From the NCBI GenBank assembly GCA_026416295.1, contig JAOAFL010000116.1, positions 1 to 53,973 of the forward strand: a DNA stretch of 53,973 bases. Reading direction: 5' to 3'. A program made the position numbers and the translations under genes. This document shows positions 29,095 to 39,201 of this stretch, one piece after another. The first letter of the stretch is position 1; the number at the start of each line of letters is the position of its first letter. The notes beneath the pieces are model-generated. The model searched no databases. It was not told where the DNA came from and saw only the letters and a program-made list of their open reading frames with translations. The stretch is from Burkholderiales bacterium. GTDB taxonomy: Bacteria; Pseudomonadota; Gammaproteobacteria; Burkholderiales; SG8-39.

Positions 29095-29946
29095 TCAGCC
29101 CCCGCGCGCGATTCTCCGCCGCGGATCGGAGATCCACTCGCTCCAGGACCCCGGGTAGAGCCTCGCGCCGCGCAGCCCGGCGACCTCCATCGCGAGCAGG
29201 TTGTGGCAGGCCGAGACCCCCGAGCCGCAATAGTTCACCGCTTCCTGCGGCGCACGGCCGGCGAGCAGCTGGTCGAACTCGCGCCGCAGCGTCGCCGCGT
29301 CCTTGAACGTACCCTCGGGCGAGAGGTTGTCGTTGTTGAAGCGGTTCACCGCGCCCGGAATGTGGCCTGCGACCGGATCGATCGGCTCCGCCTCGCCGCG
29401 GAATCGCGCCGGCGCGCGCGCATCGACGAGCAGCACGCGGCCGAGATTCGCCTCGACCCAGGCGGCATCGACCGCCATCTCGCGGCGCTCGCGGCCGGGA
29501 TAGACGGTCGGCGCATACCGTGGGACTTCGGCGCTCAGCGGGCGGCCTTCGCGCAGCCACTTGGCGAGGCCACCGTCGAGCACCGCCACCGCGTCGTGAC
29601 CCGCCCAGCGCAGCATCCACCACAGGCGGGCGGCCATCGCGCCGCCCGCGCCATCGTAGCAGACGACGACGTCGTCGGGGGTCAGCCCCTCGGCGCCCAG
29701 CCAGGCGACGAACGCGTCGAATGCCGGAAGCGGGTGGCGGCCGTTCGCGCCGGTCTTCGGGCCCGAGAGATCGCGCTCGAGGTGCGCGAATCGCGCGCCC
29801 GGAATGTGCGCCTGCCGGTACTGGCGCTCTCCGGCCTGCGGGTCGGCGAGATCGTGGCGGCAGTCGAAGACGCGCCAGCCGGGGTTCGCGGCGAGCGCCT
29901 CGGTCGAGACGAGCGGGCCTACTGTTCCAGTTCGCGTCGCAGCCAC
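29095..29946 (-). CDS. Two-domain rhodanese, 3-mercaptopyruvate/thiosulfate sulfurtransferase
   Basis: A 283-residue tandem rhodanese. Domain 1 (about 10-125) has FDCRHDLADPQAGERQYRQAHIPGA but no active Cys; domain 2 (about 155-275) holds VNYCGSGVSACHNLLA, the active-site Cys loop. CG-SGV-x-A is the mercaptopyruvate type (SseA), while classical thiosulfate enzymes have CRKGVT. The start is taken as GTG 29946, 28 nt inside the end of the Rieske gene; there is no ATG nearby and no clear ribosome site, so the first dozen residues are uncertain. Role: sulfane-sulfur transfer, possibly cyanide or cysteine metabolism. Link to the Rieske enzyme is unknown. Confidence 0.92.
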   Translation of the reverse strand: MAATRTGTVGPLVSTEALAANPGWRVFDCRHDLADPQAGERQYRQAHIPGARFAHLERDLSGPKTGANGRHPLPAFDAFVAWLGAEGLTPDDVVVCYDGAGGAMAARLWWMLRWAGHDAVAVLDGGLAKWLREGRPLSAEVPRYAPTVYPGRERREMAVDAAWVEANLGRVLLVDARAPARFRGEAEPIDPVAGHIPGAVNRFNNDNLSPEGTFKDAATLRREFDQLLAGRAPQEAVNYCGSGVSACHNLLAMEVAGLRGARLYPGSWSEWISDPRRRIARGG

Positions 29947-31016
29947 TCGTGGAAGTGCGCGATCGGGTCTTCCATCGGCGACTGATACGGTCCGGCGTCG
30001 TCGCGCCCCTCGCGCCAGAGCGCGCGGCGGCCGCGGTCGATGCGCCGGCAGATCTCGTCGTCCTCGGCCGCGGTCTCGAAATACGCCGCCTGCTGCGCCG
30101 CGACGAAATCGCGCTCGAAGAGCGCGATCTCCTCCGGGTAGTAGAACTCGACGACGTTGGTCGTCAGATCCGGCGCGCGCGGGATCAGCTTCGAGACGAC
30201 GAGCACGTTCGGATACCACTCGAGCATCAATCCCGGATAGTACGCCGCCCAGAGCGCGCCGTACTTCGGCGCCCGGCCGCGCAGCTGCGCGAGGCACTGT
30301 GCGTGCCAGCGGCGATAGACCGGCGAGCCGGGCGTCGCGAGCCCGTTTTTTGCGCCGACGATCTGGACCGACGTGCGCTCGGAGTACTCGACGCGGAAGT
30401 CGTCCGCGTCGGTGAACTGGCCGAGCCCCGGATGGCAGGCTTCGACGTGATAGACCTCCAGGTACACCTCCATGAAGGTCTTCCAGTTGAAGCGGTAGTC
30501 GGTCACCTCGATGCGCTCGAGCGCGTAGCCGGCGAAGTCGAACTCGTCGGCGCAGGCGAGCTGCGCGAGATCGGCGCGCGCATCGCGCGGCCCGGCGAAA
30601 AGCAGCCCGTGCCACTCGTTGAGCGGCGTAGCGGCGAGCCGCACGCACGGGCTGTCGGAAAACCGCGGGGCGCCGAGCAGCTCGCCGTCGAGAGCGTAGG
30701 TCCAGCGGTGCGCCGGGCAGACGATCGCGCGCGCGTTGCCCCGCCCCTCGAGCATCAGCGCCTGGCGATGGCGGCAGACGTTGGAAAGAAGCGCCACCCC
30801 GGTCGGGCCGCGCACGAGCACCTTCGCGTGGTCCATCCAGGCGAGCGTGACGTAGTCGCCCGTGTTCGGCACCATGCGCTCGTGGCCGATGTAGTCCGCG
30901 CCGGCGTCGAAGAGCAGGCGCTTTTCGCGGGCGAAATGCGCCGCATCGAAATACCAGGCGAGCGGCAGCGGGCAGCCCGCAGGTCGCGGGCGGCCGGATC
31001 TGGCGAGATCGGACAT
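29919..31016 (-). CDS. Rieske non-heme iron oxygenase, alpha subunit
   Basis: A 365-residue terminal oxygenase. Seen: Rieske [2Fe-2S] ligands C81-x-H83 and C100-x-x-H103, then the mononuclear iron site with H190 and H195 in VYHVEACHP. The residue bridging the two metal centres, three before the first His, is Glu187 instead of the usual Asp; this matches carnitine and glycine-betaine type oxygenases (CntA, GbcA). A quaternary amine or similar small substrate is possible but unproven. No reductase gene is beside it. In betaproteobacteria an oxygenase of this type often lies divergent from xseB-ispA-dxs, as here. The promoter is the symmetric box at 31045. Confidence 0.9.
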   Translation of the reverse strand: MSDLARSGRPRPAGCPLPLAWYFDAAHFAREKRLLFDAGADYIGHERMVPNTGDYVTLAWMDHAKVLVRGPTGVALLSNVCRHRQALMLEGRGNARAIVCPAHRWTYALDGELLGAPRFSDSPCVRLAATPLNEWHGLLFAGPRDARADLAQLACADEFDFAGYALERIEVTDYRFNWKTFMEVYLEVYHVEACHPGLGQFTDADDFRVEYSERTSVQIVGAKNGLATPGSPVYRRWHAQCLAQLRGRAPKYGALWAAYYPGLMLEWYPNVLVVSKLIPRAPDLTTNVVEFYYPEEIALFERDFVAAQQAAYFETAAEDDEICRRIDRGRRALWREGRDDAGPYQSPMEDPIAHFHEWLRRELEQ

Positions 31017-31026
31017 GTGCGGGGCG

Positions 31027-31042
31027 GCGCCCGAAAGGGCGC
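31027..31042. repeat. Short hairpin in the Rieske gene leader
   Basis: GCGCCC, GAAA, GGGCGC: 6-bp arms, just upstream of the Rieske start and within its predicted 5' untranslated RNA. No T-run. Confidence 0.4.
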
Positions 31043-31044
31043 GA

Positions 31045-31054
31045 ATTGTACAAT
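31045..31054. promoter_or_regulatory. Perfectly symmetric minus-10 element between Rieske gene and xseB
   Basis: ATTGTACAAT is its own reverse complement and gives TACAAT on both strands. It lies 28 bp before the Rieske ATG (minus) and 38 bp before the xseB ATG (plus), so one site could serve both directions. Confidence 0.55.
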
Positions 31055-31092
31055 AGCCGTACCTGTTCGCCGCCGCGCGGCCCGCCTTCCGA

Positions 31093-31383
31093 ATGAGCAG
31101 ATCGTCGAACAAGAGCGCCTCTTTCGCCGACACTACGCCCGACGGCGGCCCCGGTTTCGAGAAGGCGCTCGCGGAACTGGAGCGGATCGTCGCGCGCATG
31201 GAGTCGGGCAATCTCACGCTGGAGGAGGCGCTCGCGGCGCACCGGCGCGGTCTCGAGCTCGCGAAATACTGCCGCGAGAAACTGCAGGCGGCCGAGCAGC
31301 AGGTTCAGGTGCTCGAAGGCGAAGTGCTGAAGCCGCTCGCCGCGGTGCTCGAGGCCGGACGCGAGGACCGTGAAGACGCCTGA
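31093..31383 (+). CDS. xseB: Exodeoxyribonuclease VII small subunit
   Basis: A 96-residue XseB, the small helical subunit that assembles with XseA. Seen: the core [44 protein letters not shown], in which the ELE, MESG and LEE parts are strongly conserved. A longer, low-complexity tail follows. The first 20 residues are a Ser/Thr-rich extension. It is cotranscribed with ispA, whose GTG start lies 14 nt before the xseB stop. xseA is at 6469-7743. Confidence 0.93.
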   Translation: MSRSSNKSASFADTTPDGGPGFEKALAELERIVARMESGNLTLEEALAAHRRGLELAKYCREKLQAAEQQVQVLEGEVLKPLAAVLEAGREDREDA

Positions 31384-32272
31384 GGCCGATTTCGTCCCCT
31401 GGATGGGCGCGGTCCAGGCGAGGATGGAGGCGGTGCTCGGTCGGCTGCTGCCGCCGGCGCAGCAGGCGCCGATGCGGCTGCACGAGGCGATGCGCTACGC
31501 GACGCTCGAGGGCGGAAAGCGCGTGCGGCCGCTGCTCGTGTTCGCCGCGGGCGAACTCGCGGGGGCCGAGGAGCGGCGCCTGGAGATCGCCGCCGCCGCG
31601 GTCGAGCTCGTCCATGTGTATTCGCTCGTACATGACGACCTGCCGTGCATGGACGACGACGTCCTGCGCCGGGGAAAGCCGACGGTACACGTCGAGTACG
31701 GCGAGGCGACCGCGCTGCTTGCCGGCGATGCGCTGCAGTCGCTCGCCTTCCAGGTGCTCGCCGAGCACCGTCTCGCCGACGACCCGGCGACGCAGCTCGA
31801 CATGGTGCGCACGCTCGCGCTCGCGGCTGGCTCGCGCGGCATGGCGGGCGGCCAGGCGGTGGACCTCGAATCGACGGGCAAGCGCCTCGATCTGCCCGAG
31901 CTCGAATTCATGCACATCCGGAAGACCGGCGCGCTCATCCGCGCCGCGGTCGTGCTGGGAGCGGCGTGCGGGGCGCCGCTCGCCGAAGCCGAGCGCGCGC
32001 GCCTCGACCGCTACGCCAAGTGCATCGGCCTCGCGTTCCAGGTGGTGGACGACGTGCTCGACGCCGCGGCGAGCACCGCGACCCTCGGCAAGACCGCCGG
32101 CAAGGATTCGAAGCAGGGTAAGCCCACCTACGTGCAAGCGATGGGGGTGGCGCGCGCGCGCGAGTTCGCCGAGGAGCTGCGCCGCGATGCGCAGGCAGCG
32201 CTCGCGGGTCTCGGCGGCCGGGCGCGGCGGCTCGCGCAGCTCGCCGATTTCATCGTGCTGCGGGAATTCTGA
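31370..32272 (+). CDS. ispA: Farnesyl diphosphate (polyprenyl) synthase IspA
   Basis: A 300-residue trans-prenyltransferase that condenses IPP with DMAPP/GPP to farnesyl diphosphate. Seen: [10 protein letters not shown], the first Asp-rich motif in [40 protein letters not shown], and the second Asp-rich motif [13 protein letters not shown] followed by [19 protein letters not shown] start at 31370 overlaps xseB by 14 nt and gives a normal N-terminus. It supplies precursors for undecaprenyl and quinone synthesis; dxs follows directly and ispH lies at 51923, so the window holds three steps of isoprenoid metabolism. Confidence 0.96.
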   Translation: MKTPEADFVPWMGAVQARMEAVLGRLLPPAQQAPMRLHEAMRYATLEGGKRVRPLLVFAAGELAGAEERRLEIAAAAVELVHVYSLVHDDLPCMDDDVLRRGKPTVHVEYGEATALLAGDALQSLAFQVLAEHRLADDPATQLDMVRTLALAAGSRGMAGGQAVDLESTGKRLDLPELEFMHIRKTGALIRAAVVLGAACGAPLAEAERARLDRYAKCIGLAFQVVDDVLDAAASTATLGKTAGKDSKQGKPTYVQAMGVARAREFAEELRRDAQAALAGLGGRARRLAQLADFIVLREF

Positions 32273-32313
32273 CGGTGGCTGCGGCCGAGGGCGCCGCGTC
32301 GGTGCCCGGGGAC

Positions 32314-32319
32314 TACAAT
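32314..32319 (+). promoter_or_regulatory. TACAAT box 6 nt before the dxs start (leaderless-type)
   Basis: TACAAT, six bases, then ATG 32326, in the 53-bp gap after ispA. No ribosome site is seen before dxs. Confidence 0.55.
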
Positions 32320-32325
32320 CGGGCC

Positions 32326-34200
32326 ATGTACGATCTGCTCGAGACGGTGAACGACCCGGCGGACCTCAGGCGTCTCGATCGCCGGCAACTCCGCCAGCTC
32401 GCCGACGAGCTGCGCGCGTTCGTGCTGGAATCGGTGTCGAAGACGGGCGGGCATCTTTCGTCCAACCTCGGCACGGTCGAGCTCACGATCGCGCTGCATT
32501 ACGTGTTCGACACGCCCGAGGACCGCATCGTGTGGGACGTCGGGCACCAGACCTATCCCCACAAGATCCTCACCGGCCGGCGCGCGAGGATGGCGACGTT
32601 GCGGCAACTGGGGGGCATCTCCGGGTTTCCGCGCCGCAGCGAATCGCCCTACGACACCTTCGGCACCGCGCATTCCTCGACCTCGATCTCGGCGGCGCTC
32701 GGCATGGCGGTCGCGGCGAAGCTGAAGGGCGAACGGCGCCGCTGCATCGCGGTGATCGGCGACGGCGCGATGACCGCCGGCATGGCCTACGAGGCGATGA
32801 ACAACGCCGGCGCGATGGACGTCGATCTGCTCGTGATCCTGAACGACAACGAGATGTCGATCTCGCCCCCGGTCGGCGCGCTCACCAACTACCTCGCGCG
32901 GCTGCTGTCGGGCCGCATGTACACGAGCGCAAAGCGCGCGAGCGAGCATCTGCTGAAGCGCGTGCCGGGGATGCTGGAGCTTGCGCGCCGCGCCGAGGAG
33001 CACATGAAGGGGATGGTGACGCCGGGCACGCTCTTCGAGGAACTCGGCTTCAACTACATCGGCCCGATCGACGGCCACGATTTGGACGCGCTGATTCCCA
33101 CGCTCGCCAACATCCGCAAGCTCCCGGGGCGGCAGTTCCTGCACGTGGTGACCCGCAAGGGCCACGGCTACAAGCTCGCCGAGGAAGACCCGATCGCGTA
33201 TCACGGACCGAGCCGCTTCGATCCGGCGGTCGGCCTGCGGCAGGCGCCGGCCGGCCGGCCGACCTACAGCCAGGTGTTCGGCGACTGGCTGTGCGACATG
33301 GCGCGGCTCGATTCGCGCCTCGTCGCGATCACGCCGGCGATGCGCGAAGGCTCGGGGATGGTGCGCTTTTCGGAGGAATTCCCCGACCGCTACTTCGACG
33401 TCGCGATCGCCGAGCAGCACGCGGTTACCTTCGCCGCCGGCCTGGCCTGCGAGGGTCTGAAACCCGTGGTCGCGATCTATTCGACGTTCCTGCAGCGCGG
33501 CTACGACCAGCTGATCCACGATGTCGCGATCCAGAACCTGCCGGTGCTGTTCGCGCTAGACCGCGCGGGGCTGGTGGGCGGCGACGGGCAGACGCACAAC
33601 GGCACCTTCGACTTCGCGTATCTGCGCACCGTCCCCAATCTCGTGGTGATGGCGCCGGCCGACGAAAACGAATGTCGCCGGATGCTCTACACGGGGTTTT
33701 CGCTCGACGGGCCGGCGGCGGTGCGCTATCCGCGCGGCACCGGCCCCGGCGTGCCGATCGAGCCGGAGATGCGCGCGCTCGCGATCGGCAAGGGCGAGAT
33801 CCGGCGCCGCGGCGCGGGCGTCGCGATCCTCGCCTTCGGTTCGATGCTGAAGCCCGCGCTCGAGGCGGCCGAAAGCCTCGGCGCGACAGTGGCGAACATG
33901 CGGTTCGTGAAGCCGCTCGACACCGATCTCGTCGCCGAGCTCGCGCGCACGCATGAGCTGCTCGTCACGGTCGAGGAACACCAGGTGATGGGCGGCGCGG
34001 GCAGCGCGGTGTGCGAAGCGCTCGCCGCGCTCGGCATCGAAAAGCGCGTGTTGCTCCTCGGGCTGCCGGATCGCTTCATCGAGCACGGCGACCCGGCGAA
34101 ACTGCTCGCGTCGGTCGGACTCGACGCGCACGGCATCGCCGCCGCGGTCCGCGCCGCGGTCGCACGCCCGAAACATCCGAAAGATATAATGGCCGCATGA
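32326..34200 (+). CDS. dxs: 1-deoxy-D-xylulose-5-phosphate synthase
   Basis: A 624-residue thiamine-diphosphate enzyme making DXP from pyruvate and glyceraldehyde 3-phosphate, first step of the MEP pathway. Seen: the N-terminal [36 protein letters not shown], the ThDP/Mg motif [18 protein letters not shown], the catalytic Glu region [18 protein letters not shown] and the C-terminal transketolase domain. Length fits the family. Start ATG 32326 with a TACAAT box and no ribosome site; the stop overlaps folE2 as ATGA, and a folE2 TATAAT lies in its last codons. Confidence 0.97.
   Translation: MYDLLETVNDPADLRRLDRRQLRQLADELRAFVLESVSKTGGHLSSNLGTVELTIALHYVFDTPEDRIVWDVGHQTYPHKILTGRRARMATLRQLGGISGFPRRSESPYDTFGTAHSSTSISAALGMAVAAKLKGERRRCIAVIGDGAMTAGMAYEAMNNAGAMDVDLLVILNDNEMSISPPVGALTNYLARLLSGRMYTSAKRASEHLLKRVPGMLELARRAEEHMKGMVTPGTLFEELGFNYIGPIDGHDLDALIPTLANIRKLPGRQFLHVVTRKGHGYKLAEEDPIAYHGPSRFDPAVGLRQAPAGRPTYSQVFGDWLCDMARLDSRLVAITPAMREGSGMVRFSEEFPDRYFDVAIAEQHAVTFAAGLACEGLKPVVAIYSTFLQRGYDQLIHDVAIQNLPVLFALDRAGLVGGDGQTHNGTFDFAYLRTVPNLVVMAPADENECRRMLYTGFSLDGPAAVRYPRGTGPGVPIEPEMRALAIGKGEIRRRGAGVAILAFGSMLKPALEAAESLGATVANMRFVKPLDTDLVAELARTHELLVTVEEHQVMGGAGSAVCEALAALGIEKRVLLLGLPDRFIEHGDPAKLLASVGLDAHGIAAAVRAAVARPKHPKDIMAA
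34185..34190 (+). promoter_or_regulatory. TATAAT box 6 nt before the folE2 start (leaderless-type)
   Basis: TATAAT within the last dxs codons, six bases, then ATG 34197. Predicted RNA start at the start codon. Confidence 0.55.
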
Positions 34201-35000
34201 AGGCAAAAGACCTGCACAGCATCCCGGATGTTCAGTCGAGCCGCGATTCGCGGCGCATCGCGATAGACCAGGTCGGCATCAAGGCCATCCGGCATCCGGT
34301 GCGCATCATGGAGCGCGCCGGCGGCGTGCAGCACACGGTGGCGACGTTCAACATGTACGTCGGACTGCCGCATCACTTCAAGGGCACGCACATGTCGCGC
34401 TTCGTCGAGATCCTCGCGGCGCAGGAGCGCGAGCTGACGGTCGACAGCTTCAAGGCGATGCTCGCGCAGATGGTCGAGCGGCTGGAGGCCGAGGAAGGCC
34501 GCATCGAGATGACGTTTCCGTACTTCATCGAGAAATCGGCGCCGGTCACCGGCGTGAAAAGCCTGATGGACTACGAGGTGACGTTCATCGGCGAGATCCG
34601 CGGCGGGCGCCAGAGCTTCGCGATGAAGGTGCTCGTGCCGGTGACCAGCCTCTGCCCGTGCTCGAAGAAGATTTCCGATCGCGGCGCGCACAACCAGCGC
34701 TCGCACGTCACCGTCACCGCGAGAACGAGCGATTTCGTCTGGATCGAGGAGATCGTGGATCTCGTCGAGAAGCAGGCCTCGAGCGAGCTCTACGGCCTGC
34801 TCAAGCGACCGGACGAGAAGTACGTCACCGAGCGCGCCTACGACAACCCCAAGTTCGTCGAGGACATGGTGCGCGACGTGGCGATGGTGCTCAACCTCGA
34901 CGAGCGAATCAACGCCTACGTGGTCGAGTCGGAGAACTTCGAGTCGATCCACAACCATTCGGCGTACGCGCGCATCGAACGCGACAAGAGCGCTCGCTAG
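34197..35000 (+). CDS. folE2: GTP cyclohydrolase I type IB
   Basis: A 267-residue FolE2, the metal-flexible alternative GTP cyclohydrolase for folate synthesis, often used under zinc limitation. Seen: the N-terminal [48 protein letters not shown] with the catalytic/metal Cys, and the C-terminal [14 protein letters not shown]. The type IA enzyme is unrelated in sequence. ATG overlaps the dxs stop (ATGA). Its last bases run in another frame into what looks like the start of the Pcm-like protein. Confidence 0.96.
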   Translation: MKAKDLHSIPDVQSSRDSRRIAIDQVGIKAIRHPVRIMERAGGVQHTVATFNMYVGLPHHFKGTHMSRFVEILAAQERELTVDSFKAMLAQMVERLEAEEGRIEMTFPYFIEKSAPVTGVKSLMDYEVTFIGEIRGGRQSFAMKVLVPVTSLCPCSKKISDRGAHNQRSHVTVTARTSDFVWIEEIVDLVEKQASSELYGLLKRPDEKYVTERAYDNPKFVEDMVRDVAMVLNLDERINAYVVESENFESIHNHSAYARIERDKSAR

Positions 35001-35016
35001 CGTCGCGGCGGCGCTG

Positions 35017-35703
35017 GTGCTCGCGGGCGGCGCCGAGGCGCAGGACTGGCGCACGCTGCGCGAGCGCATGCTCGCCGAGATCGACGCGACCTACGCCGAG
35101 ACGCGCGCCGAGACGGGCCTTGCGGCGATGTCGCCGCGGGTGCGCGCGGCGATGGCGAAGGTCGAGCGCCACCGCTTCGTCGGGCCGGCCGAGCGGCCGC
35201 TCGCCTACCGCAACCATCCCCTGCCGATCGGGCACGGGCAGACCATTTCGCAGCCTTACATCGTCGCCCTCTCGACCGACCTCGTCGCCCCGGAGCCGCA
35301 CCACGTGGTGCTCGAGGTCGGCACCGGCTCGGGTTATCAGGCGGCGGTGCTCGCCGAAATCGTGAAGCGCGTCTACACGATCGAGCTGCTCGAGCCGCTT
35401 GCGCGGCAGGCGGCGGCGCGCCTTGCCGAACTCGGCTACGGGAACGTCGAGGTGCGCGTGGGCGACGGCTACGCCGGCTGGCCGGAAAAAGCCCCGTTCG
35501 ATGCGATCGTCGTCACCGCCGCCGCGCCCGCGATTCCGCAGGCGCTGGTCGAGCAGTTGAAGCCCGGCGGCCGGATGGTGATCCCGGTGGGCGGTGCGGG
35601 CGACATCCAGCGGCTCGTTCTGCTCGCCAAGGCCGCCGACGGCACCGTCACCCGCCGCAACGTGCTTCCGGTGCGTTTCGTACCGCTCGTGCCGGGGAAG
35701 TAG
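35017..35703 (+). CDS. Protein-L-isoaspartate O-methyltransferase family protein, probably exported
   Basis: At least 228 residues of a PCMT-family SAM methyltransferase. Seen: MSPRVRAAMAKVERHRFVG, HPLPIGHGQTISQPYIVA, the SAM motif I LEVGTGSGYQAAVLAEI, VGDGYAGW, FDAIVVTAAAP and LKPGGRMVIPVG. The listed start is GTG 35017. The same frame is open upstream and codes for a signal-peptide-like run ([19 protein letters not shown]) that begins inside folE2, but it contains no ATG, GTG or TTG; CTG 35014 or an ATT at 34957 would be needed for a longer product. Exported Pcm paralogues exist in betaproteobacteria. Role: repair of damaged Asp/Asn residues. Confidence 0.88.
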   Translation: MLAGGAEAQDWRTLRERMLAEIDATYAETRAETGLAAMSPRVRAAMAKVERHRFVGPAERPLAYRNHPLPIGHGQTISQPYIVALSTDLVAPEPHHVVLEVGTGSGYQAAVLAEIVKRVYTIELLEPLARQAAARLAELGYGNVEVRVGDGYAGWPEKAPFDAIVVTAAAPAIPQALVEQLKPGGRMVIPVGGAGDIQRLVLLAKAADGTVTRRNVLPVRFVPLVPGK

Positions 35704-35741
35704 CTGCGCGCGACGGCGCTGCTACGCGACGCTCGCGCTCG

Positions 35742-36395
35742 CTAGAACCGCCGCGTGAGCGTGAGCGTCTCGCCCTCGCGCTTCATCTCGACGCGGTTCA
35801 AAAAGCTCATGCCGAGGAGCGCGACCGGCAGGCCCTGTTCGATCACGATCGCGTCCACCTCGCGCAATTCGATTCCGCCGACGCGCACGCGCTCGAGCCG
35901 CACGAGGTAGACCGGCGCCGGGCCGGCGGCCGTCTGGGTGATGCCCGGCCGGCCCTTGCGGTAGTCGATACCGAGGCGCCGGGCCTCGGCGGCCGGCAGC
36001 GCGACCGCGGTCGCGCCGGTATCGACGAGAAAGCGCACCGCGCCGCCGTTCACCTGACCGTCGGCGACGAAGTGTCCCCCCGGGCCGGCGGTGAGGACCG
36101 CGACCTCGCGCGCGCCCGCAGTGGGCGCCGCGCTGTAGGTCTGGCCGCGCACGAGCACGCGCCGCCTGCCGTCGATCTCGACGGTTGCGCGGTCGCGCTC
36201 GACGGCGAGGAGCGTCGCCGGGCCGATTTTCTGTCCCACCTTCACGGTGCGCGGCTCGCCGCCCTCCAGGACGAAGATCGCCGCCTTGTCGCCGAAGGTG
36301 CCGACGAGCGTGAGGTCGAGCGCCGCCGCAGGCGCCGCGACGAGCGAGACGGCGAGCGCCGCGAGCAGCCGCAGCGCACTACAATGCGCGGACAT
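35742..36395 (-). CDS. Retropepsin-like aspartic protease, clan AA (TIGR02281 type)
   Basis: A 217-residue exported protein: signal peptide 1-25 (ALRLLAALAVSLVAAPAAA), a small beta domain about 28-90, and a single retropepsin-like domain with the catalytic motif RFLVDTGATAVALP at about 121-134 and the closing LLGMSFLNRVEM. One such domain would act as a dimer. Bacterial members have no settled substrate. The ATG at 36395 shares a CATG with the divergent amidotransferase gene; a CTG nine codons... inside the signal peptide is a possible alternative start. The gene converges on the Pcm-like gene with a 38-bp gap without a terminator. Confidence 0.87.
   Translation of the reverse strand: MSAHCSALRLLAALAVSLVAAPAAALDLTLVGTFGDKAAIFVLEGGEPRTVKVGQKIGPATLLAVERDRATVEIDGRRRVLVRGQTYSAAPTAGAREVAVLTAGPGGHFVADGQVNGGAVRFLVDTGATAVALPAAEARRLGIDYRKGRPGITQTAAGPAPVYLVRLERVRVGGIELREVDAIVIEQGLPVALLGMSFLNRVEMKREGETLTLTRRF
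36380..36385 (+). promoter_or_regulatory. TACAAT box 8 nt before the amidotransferase start (leaderless-type)
   Basis: TACAAT, eight bases, then ATG 36394. The box lies within the first codons of the divergent protease gene. Confidence 0.5.
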
Positions 36396-37101
36396 GAAAC
36401 CGGTCGCGATCTTCCGTCACGTGCGCTCCGAAGGCCCCGGCTATTTTGCCACCGCGCTGGAAGCGCGCGGCATTCCGGCGACCGTCGTCGCGATCGACGA
36501 GGGCGCGAAGGTTCCGAAGGATGCGCGCGCGTTCTCGGGCCTCGTCTTCATGGGCGGGCCGATGAGCGTGAACGACGATCTGCCGTGGATCGCGCCTGCG
36601 CTCGAACTCATTCGCGACGCGGTGCGCAAGGACGTGCCGGTGCTCGGGCACTGCCTCGGCGGGCAGCTGATGGCGAAGGCGCTCGGCGGCGAGGTGTCCC
36701 GCAACCGGGTGAAGGAGATCGGCTGGGGCGAGGTCGAGGTGTGCGACAACGCGGTCGCGCGCGAATGGTTCGGCGAGCTGCAACGTTTCGAGGCATTTCA
36801 CTGGCACGGGGAAACGTTCACGATCCCGTTCGGCGGAACGCGCGTGCTCACCAACGCGCACTGCGCGAATCAGGCGTTCGCGCTCGGCAAGCATTTCGCG
36901 TTGCAGTGCCACGTCGAGATGACCGAGGAGCTCGTGCGCGCGTGGGTGCGCGGCGGCGCGGCCGAGATCCGCAGGAGTGCCGCGAGTCCCGCCGTCCAGA
37001 GCCCGCAGGAGATCGAGCGGCGGCTTGCGCAGCGGGTCGAAGCGCTCCACAAGGTCGCCGACCGGATCTATGGTCGCTGGTTCGAGGGGCTGGCGAAGTA
37101 G
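36394..37101 (+). CDS. Class I glutamine amidotransferase domain protein (GuaA-N-like)
   Basis: A 235-residue stand-alone GATase1. Seen: FMGGPMSVNDDLPWI at about 52-66, the nucleophile Cys87 in VLGHCLGGQL, HWHGETFTIP, and the His173/Glu175 pair in QCHVEMTEEL, so the Cys-His-Glu triad is complete. Such proteins are annotated GMP-synthase-like and are thought to use gamma-glutamyl compounds or supply ammonia; no synthetase domain is attached. Start ATG 36394 with a TACAAT box and a shared CATG with the minus-strand protease. The stop abuts the stop of the next minus-strand gene with no base between. Confidence 0.9.
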   Translation: MKPVAIFRHVRSEGPGYFATALEARGIPATVVAIDEGAKVPKDARAFSGLVFMGGPMSVNDDLPWIAPALELIRDAVRKDVPVLGHCLGGQLMAKALGGEVSRNRVKEIGWGEVEVCDNAVAREWFGELQRFEAFHWHGETFTIPFGGTRVLTNAHCANQAFALGKHFALQCHVEMTEELVRAWVRGGAAEIRRSAASPAVQSPQEIERRLAQRVEALHKVADRIYGRWFEGLAK

Positions 37102-39180
<2,079 letters not shown>

Positions 39181-39201
39181 ACCCTTTCGCAAAGGATACC
39201 C

